Source of the DNA: Dickeya undicola
Lineage (GTDB): Bacteria; Pseudomonadota; Gammaproteobacteria; Enterobacterales; Enterobacteriaceae
Assembly (NCBI RefSeq): GCF_000784735.1
Contig: NZ_JSYG01000032.1
Coordinates: 186,001-250,000 of the forward strand
Direction: 5' to 3'
Length of the DNA stretch: 64,000 nucleotides
The notes beneath the pieces were generated by a model, which worked only from the letters and a program-made list of their open reading frames with translations, made no database searches and was not told the origin of the DNA. The stretch's first letter is position 1. Every line of letters starts with the position of its first letter. Of the stretch, positions 59,658 to 64,000 are shown in pieces. The translations under genes and the position numbers were made by a program.

Positions 59658-61448
59658 TTACAGCTTAAAGTGGCTGATCGAGGAGTGCAGTTCTTCAGAC
59701 TGCGACTGCAATGAGGCGAAGGCGGATGCCGCTTCCTGCACCATCGCCGCGTTCTGCTGCACCATTGAGTCCAACTGCGCCACCGCTTTGTTGATCTCCT
59801 GAATCCCGCGCATCTGTTCTCCTGATGCATGGGTGATTTCCGACATCACCGTACTCACGGAAGACACGCCGCCGACAATTTCGGTCATGGTGTTACCAGC
59901 CTGACGCACCTGCCGCGAACCGGTATTCACACTCTCGACGGTGGATTCGATCAGCGCTTTGATCTCTTTCGCCGCCTGCGCGCTCCGCTGTGCCAGCGAA
60001 CGGACCTCGCCAGCCACGACCGCAAAGCCACGACCTTGCTCACCCGCACGGGCCGCTTCCACCGCCGCGTTCAGTGCCAGGATATTGGTCTGGAAAGCAA
60101 TACCGTCGATCACACCGATAATATCGCCAATCTTGCCAGAAGCCACTTCGATCTCCTGCATGGTGTCAACAACCTCGGACACCACTTTCCCCCCTGCGCT
60201 GGCATCGTTCGCCAACGAGCGGGTACGATCGTTCACCTGCTGGGCGGAACCGGCCGACTGGGTAACGGTGGCAGAAATCTGCTCCAGTGCGGCGGCGGTT
60301 TGCTGCAAGCTGGCCGCGGCCGCTTCAGTGCGGGACGCCAGATCGTTATTGCCGGTCGCCACTTCGTCGGTCGCGGTTTGCAGCGATGCGCTGATATCAC
60401 GAATTTGCAGCATGATCATGCTGAGTTTGTCGACAAAGGTGTTGAACGAGCGGGCGATCTGCGCCACTTCATCATGACCATCGTCTGGCAAACGCAGGGT
60501 CAGGTCGTTGGTGCCGTGACTGATATCGTCCATCGCATCGCGAATCTGTAACAGACGTTTGAGCGAGGCGTTGATCAGCACACCTAACACCACTGAGCCA
60601 AGAACACTGATGATCACCAGCGCGACCACCGACGTCCACAGCAGTGAACCCATACCGGCGGTGGCTTCCGCCTTGTCCAGCGCGACCAGCACATACCAAT
60701 CGGTGCCTGCAACCGGTTGAGCTTTTACCAGCATATCGCGCCCACTGATGCTCAACTGCACCGGGTGGTCAGATTTCAGCACCTGTCCCAGATTCACCTG
60801 TGGGGCAATCTCGGTTAATTTTTTCAGCGTCAGCTTGGCGTCTGGATGAGCGATGATGGTGCCGTCCGCCTGGATCAGAATGCCATAGCTGGCAGGCGTT
60901 GGATGGATAGCTTTAACGTTGGCGATAACGCTGTCCATGGTTACATCACTGCCCAACACGCCCTTGACGTTACTGCCGTCCAGCACCGGCGCGACAAACG
61001 ACACCACAATGGTATTGGTTGCCATGTCCAGATACGGCGCGGTCGCGATAGCTTTACCTTCTCTCACTGCCTGCTGATACCAGGGGCGGACAGTGGGGTC
61101 ATAATTGGCAGGAATACCACCGGGGTCGGAGAATTTGGCAGTATGGGTAGCGTACCCCATATACACGTTGATGAAGCTGCCTGCCGCCGCCATCTGTTTA
61201 AATACCGGAATCGGGTCGTCGCTGGTCAACCCCACACCATTGAGCGACGTAATGATTTGTTTTTTAGCCGCCACCCAATCGCTAATAGCCAGGCTATGGC
61301 CTGCAGTTACTGCGGTGAGCAGGTTATTGATGGATTCATCGTTATATTTATCAGTTACCCGGTAATTCAAAGAAGTATTAATTACCAGGGCAACCACAAT
61401 GATAGCCGTGCATACGGCCAGAATACGAGCGCGAGTAGTTTTAAGCAT
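59658..61448 (-). CDS. Methyl-accepting chemotaxis protein with periplasmic Cache domain
   Basis: Transmembrane chemoreceptor of 596 residues. Helix 1 is at about residues 6-26; a double-Cache periplasmic sensor follows ([17 protein letters not shown] and [19 protein letters not shown] are typical); helix 2 is at about 275-300, then HAMP, then the signalling domain with the invariant hairpin tip [20 protein letters not shown]. The C terminus ends SISHFKL, without the NWETF-type CheR/CheB docking tail. The ligand is unknown; Cache receptors often sense amino or organic acids. A GTG three codons upstream (61457) is an alternative start. Confidence 0.92.
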   Translation of the reverse strand: MLKTTRARILAVCTAIIVVALVINTSLNYRVTDKYNDESINNLLTAVTAGHSLAISDWVAAKKQIITSLNGVGLTSDDPIPVFKQMAAAGSFINVYMGYATHTAKFSDPGGIPANYDPTVRPWYQQAVREGKAIATAPYLDMATNTIVVSFVAPVLDGSNVKGVLGSDVTMDSVIANVKAIHPTPASYGILIQADGTIIAHPDAKLTLKKLTEIAPQVNLGQVLKSDHPVQLSISGRDMLVKAQPVAGTDWYVLVALDKAEATAGMGSLLWTSVVALVIISVLGSVVLGVLINASLKRLLQIRDAMDDISHGTNDLTLRLPDDGHDEVAQIARSFNTFVDKLSMIMLQIRDISASLQTATDEVATGNNDLASRTEAAAASLQQTAAALEQISATVTQSAGSAQQVNDRTRSLANDASAGGKVVSEVVDTMQEIEVASGKIGDIIGVIDGIAFQTNILALNAAVEAARAGEQGRGFAVVAGEVRSLAQRSAQAAKEIKALIESTVESVNTGSRQVRQAGNTMTEIVGGVSSVSTVMSEITHASGEQMRGIQEINKAVAQLDSMVQQNAAMVQEAASAFASLQSQSEELHSSISHFKL

Positions 61449-61496
61449 AGTGACCACATCATTATTGAAATGCTTTTTTAAATAACCACAACGATC

Positions 61497-61515
61497 GCCT
61501 CATGAATCACGAGGC
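61497..61515. promoter_or_regulatory. 19-base palindrome before the chemoreceptor gene
   Basis: GCCTCATGAATCACGAGGC is symmetric apart from one pair of positions and lies 49-67 bases before the receptor ATG, where an operator would sit. The cognate regulator is unknown. Confidence 0.5.
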
Positions 61516-61771
61516 ATTCCATTCGAAAAAGTAAAGCGGTTTGCCAGAAGTATCTCCTCTCTATCACGCAGATAGACGACACCGCCACCAACAGAAAGGC
61601 CTTCTCACAGGAAAATACAATGGCTGCTATCAGATTTACAGATTTATCTGAAATTTTTCATATAAGAAAATAATATGGTTTTTATAATTAATAACAAATC
61701 AACAATATAGGAATTTATATATTTTCAAATATCTATATTTCCGCCTGGCAATTACCAAACGTCATTATCAC

Positions 61772-61909
61772 TATACCCCAAATAATTCGAGTTGCAGGAC
61801 AAAACGTATTGCGTGTTGAACAACGCGAAGCGTTGGCCCTTCAGGGCAAGGCTCATGTGAGCCTTGTAACGCAGCCAACACACCTGCAACTTGAAGTATG
61901 ACGGGTATA
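61772..61909 (-). repeat. ~140-bp palindromic intergenic repeat, copy 2
   Basis: Read on the minus strand this begins TATACCCGTCATACTTCAAG and ends AATTATTTGGGGTATA, matching copy 1 (36555-36694) over its whole length with scattered substitutions and 2 bases less. It has the same outer inverted ends and the same inner arms. It lies between the chemoreceptor and ppnP. Confidence 0.88.
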
Positions 61910-62067
61910 TAAAATGGAATAGCAAAACGTTTCGACAATCATATAGCGGCAGAATGACAAACAGATGGCACCGCGACATCGATAAGCACAGAGCGTAACG
62001 TAATATCAGAAAACGGCTGTCGATATCACTGACAGCCGCTGATGAAGAAAGGAAACGATGACCAGAA

Positions 62068-62352
62068 TCAGAGATAACGGCACAGATAGGACGAGGGTTC
62101 AGACACCTTCAGTTTGAATTCACTTTTTTCCGGCACGTTGAAGACCGCACCGGCTTCAAACAGCTGCCATTCCTGCGCGCCCGGCAACAGCACGTTCAAC
62201 GCACCGCTGACTACCGTCATTTCTTCCGCCTGCCCGGTGCCAAAGGTATAGTCACCTGCTTCCATCACCCCGACGCTGGCGCGGCCGATGCGGCTGCCGT
62301 CAAAACCGATAGATTTTACTTTCCCTTCAAAATACTCATTTACATTCAGCAT
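62068..62352 (-). CDS. ppnP: Pyrimidine/purine nucleoside phosphorylase PpnP
   Basis: A 94-residue cupin (formerly YaiE) that splits several nucleosides with phosphate to base and ribose 1-phosphate. Starts [17 protein letters not shown]; the core [17 protein letters not shown] and the end PSSYLCRYL match the E. coli protein. The ATG at 62352 is chosen over 62361 for that reason. Confidence 0.95.
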   Translation of the reverse strand: MLNVNEYFEGKVKSIGFDGSRIGRASVGVMEAGDYTFGTGQAEEMTVVSGALNVLLPGAQEWQLFEAGAVFNVPEKSEFKLKVSEPSSYLCRYL

Positions 62353-62388
62353 AATGCCCAACCTTTCTGTTAAAAAATCGATTGACCG

Positions 62389-62910
62389 TCAGGCCGCTGG
62401 CAGACGTAACGTCTGCACCAGTTCCGCAACAATCACAGCGGGCGCTCGGGTGGCGTCCACCACATAGTGCGCCACATCCTGATACAACGCCTCACGCTCA
62501 CTGAGCACCGCTTCCATCTCTTCAGCGATCGGTCGCCCGGTCAGCGTCGGTCGCTGATGCGCCTGAGGGCTGGCCTCTAACCGCTGCGCCAGCGCCTGTG
62601 CTGGTGCGTGCAGGTAAATCACAATCCCCTGCGCACGCATAAACTGACGATTCTGCTCCAGCAGCACCATACCACCGCCGGTTGCCACAATCCGGTTCGG
62701 TGCGGTTACCGCGTGTAGTGCCTCGCTCTCCCGGCGGCGAAACCCCGGCCACCCTTCAGCAGCGACGACATCCGCCACGGTCAAGCCGCTGGTATACTGC
62801 ATAAAAATGTCTGTATCGACAAACTCATAGCCAAGCGACCGCGCCAGCTCACCGCCAACCGTGGTTTTTCCGCACCCTCTGGCACCGACCATAAAAATGG
62901 GTTGTGTCAT
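62389..62910 (-). CDS. aroL: Shikimate kinase II
   Basis: AroL phosphorylates shikimate in the common aromatic pathway. It has 173 residues (E. coli 174). The P-loop is GARGCGKT (residues 9-16). DTDIFMQY and [10 protein letters not shown] bind shikimate, ATGGGMVLL follows, and the lid is [12 protein letters not shown]. The frame continues to 63057, but [12 protein letters not shown] at 62910 is the family start. No clear TyrR or TrpR box is seen upstream, unlike in E. coli. Confidence 0.95.
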   Translation of the reverse strand: MTQPIFMVGARGCGKTTVGGELARSLGYEFVDTDIFMQYTSGLTVADVVAAEGWPGFRRRESEALHAVTAPNRIVATGGGMVLLEQNRQFMRAQGIVIYLHAPAQALAQRLEASPQAHQRPTLTGRPIAEEMEAVLSEREALYQDVAHYVVDATRAPAVIVAELVQTLRLPAA

Positions 62911-63211
62911 GTCACGACCAGTCCTTATTTTTCTCAGGCTTATCATCCGCAACGGAAACTGCTGCCAACCAGCGCCTGTCATACCAAGAGCAGAATCATA
63001 CAGGCAATAATCCTTATTAAGAAAGCCTCCGCACGGCCCCGGTATAGGGAAAGCCACTTCACGCCAGCTTTCCGTTTAAATTCAGCACAACACGCCATAA
63101 TGCTTACCAAACATGGCAAGTTACGCCGTAAAAACCGCCGTTATAGCGCGACGACCATAAAAAACAGTCAGGCCGCCAATCGGCGGCCTGTTCATGCGAT
63201 AAACGCGTGGA
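62911..63211. other. aroL upstream region
   Basis: 301 bases holding the aroL promoter region and, at its right end, the asparaginase terminator. I searched by eye for TGTAAA-N6-TTTACA TyrR boxes and found none. No gene. Confidence 0.5.
63157..63190 (-). terminator. Asparaginase terminator
   Basis: CAGGCCGCC (63169-63177), loop AATC, GGCGGCCTG (63182-63190); on the minus strand followed by ACTG and six T residues, 22 bases after the stop. Confidence 0.85.
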
Positions 63212-64000
63212 TCAATAGGTATGGAAATACTCTTGGATCACCGCCGGATCGCTGGTACGGGTCAGTGCCAGCATCAGCAGAATACGGGCATGAGCCGGGT
63301 TAAGAGAATCCGCAACCAGGCCAGGCAGGGCTTCATCTGGCGGCACGATGCCATTACCAGTACGGGAGGAGCGCACCACTACCACGCCTTTGTCCAGCGC
63401 CTTACGCATACCGGCAATGCCACGCACCGACACCGACCCGGCCCCCATTCCGGCATAAACAATGCCTTTTACGCCGTGCTGAATAGCCGCGTCGTACAGG
63501 TATTCCGGGTCATCCTGATAGCCATACAGAATATCGACTTTCGGCAGTGAAGTCAGACCGCGCACATCAAACACAGAGCGAGTGGTATGCAGCTTATCGA
63601 TACGGTTCTGATAATAAATACGGTTGCCGATCACAACCCCCAGATAACCTTCTTCATTTGCCCGAAAACTGTCCAGCGTTGACGCGTTGCTCTTGGTGAT
63701 ATAACGAGCAGAACCGATACGGTCATTGAGCACCACCAGCACGCCACGGCCGCGAGATTGCTTATCGCTCGCCACACGGACGGCTTCCAGCAGGTTCATC
63801 GGGCCATCGGCGCTAATGGCCGTAGCCGGACGCATCGCCGCCACAAACACCACCGGTTTGTCACTTTTCACCGTCAGATGGAGAAAATAAGCCGACGCCT
63901 CCAGCGTGTCCGTACCGTGGGTAATCACCACGCCATCCACATCGTCACGCGCCAGCAGCGCGTTCACCCGCTGGCTCAGTTTCAGCACCACGTCGCCGGT
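63212..64000 (-). CDS. ansB: L-asparaginase, type II (C-terminal part)
   Basis: The gene runs off the right edge; 263 codons are visible, reading from [12 protein letters not shown] to the end IQEYFHTY. The enzyme hydrolyses asparagine (and glutamine, more slowly) in the periplasm. Part of the active site is visible: the Thr-Asp pair in THGTDT and the lysine in [10 protein letters not shown]; the first threonine and the serine/glutamate of the substrate pocket lie outside. The sequence is very close to the D. chrysanthemi enzyme used as crisantaspase, with scattered substitutions (for example DTLEASAYF against DTVEESAYF, from memory). No start is in view; the GTG at 63991 is internal. Confidence 0.95.
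   Translation of the reverse strand, partial: TGDVVLKLSQRVNALLARDDVDGVVITHGTDTLEASAYFLHLTVKSDKPVVFVAAMRPATAISADGPMNLLEAVRVASDKQSRGRGVLVVLNDRIGSARYITKSNASTLDSFRANEEGYLGVVIGNRIYYQNRIDKLHTTRSVFDVRGLTSLPKVDILYGYQDDPEYLYDAAIQHGVKGIVYAGMGAGSVSVRGIAGMRKALDKGVVVVRSSRTGNGIVPPDEALPGLVADSLNPAHARILLMLALTRTSDPAVIQEYFHTY

Larger units (their letters stand above)
61449..62067. other. Long intergenic region upstream of the chemoreceptor
   Basis: 619 bases without a gene. Next to the receptor lies a 19-base palindrome (61497-61515); an AT-rich block spans 61640-61745; then the second palindromic repeat (61772-61909). A 75-codon minus-strand frame at 61752-61979 lies mostly in the repeat and is rejected. I see no sigma-28 promoter for the receptor. 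Confidence 0.55.

Noticed and set aside
61752-61979. 75-codon minus-strand frame in the chemoreceptor-ppnP gap
   Set aside because: Most of it is the palindromic repeat; no ribosome site or family.
62911-63156. TyrR/TrpR control of aroL
   Set aside because: Expected from E. coli, but no TGTAAA-N6-TTTACA or trp-operator-like sequence could be found by eye.

Overview
The window is a piece of a gamma-proteobacterial chromosome from the soft-rot enterobacterial genus Dickeya (formerly Erwinia chrysanthemi) or a very close relative. Two things support this. The gene order follows the 9-11 minute region of Escherichia coli almost throughout (queC / hupB-lon-clpX-clpP-tig-bolA / ampG-cyoABCDE / thiI-xseB-ispA-dxs / nusB-ribE-ribD-nrdR / secFD-yajC-tgt-queA / proY-brnQ / phoRB-sbcDC / mak-rdgC / aroL). 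The partial gene at the right edge encodes an L-asparaginase that, from memory, is nearly the crisantaspase enzyme of D. chrysanthemi. These are judgements from recognised protein sequences; no database search was run.

Layout. 1-1449: end of a PLP-dependent cysteine-synthase-like gene and queC. 1567-11594 (all minus strand): a ComEA-like helix-hairpin-helix protein, ppiD, hupB, lon, clpX, clpP, tig and bolA, a protein folding and quality-control block. Lon has a clear heat-shock promoter and clpP a probable one. 11921-20779 (plus): yajG lipoprotein, ampG muropeptide permease, the cytochrome bo3 operon cyoABCDE and yajR. 20814-22489 (minus): an exported SnoaL-like protein, a decayed aldo/keto reductase tail and yajQ. 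22655-28965: panE-yajL (plus), thiI (minus), xseB-ispA-dxs (plus), linking redox, sulfur and isoprenoid/thiamine supply. 29056-33252 (minus): nrdR-ribD-ribE-nusB, then thiL-pgpA. 33253-37313 (plus): mgtA with an intact mgtL-type leader, a palindromic repeat and yajI. 37399-43033 (minus): queA-tgt-yajC-secD-secF. 43194-44579 (plus): acpH and a 2-Cys peroxiredoxin with an OxyR-type site. 44673-52281 (minus): proY, brnQ, a MetE-like methyltransferase, then phoB-phoR plus a PstS-like binding protein behind a classic Pho box. 52657-57569 (plus): sbcDC nuclease. 57606-64000: mak (minus), rdgC (plus), a chemoreceptor (minus), a second copy of the palindromic repeat, then ppnP, aroL and the asparaginase (minus).

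Almost everything is core chromosome. I found no tRNA, rRNA, CRISPR array, prophage, insertion sequence or obvious defence/toxin module, and no strong candidate for a wholly new system. The unusual material is small-scale: the mgtL leader with a perfect 11-bp hairpin, a deletion scar between the SnoaL-like gene and yajQ, two inverted copies of a ~140-bp palindromic repeat, phased short repeats in the leaders of yajC and brnQ, and several unassigned palindromic operator candidates (upstream of cyoA and of the chemoreceptor).
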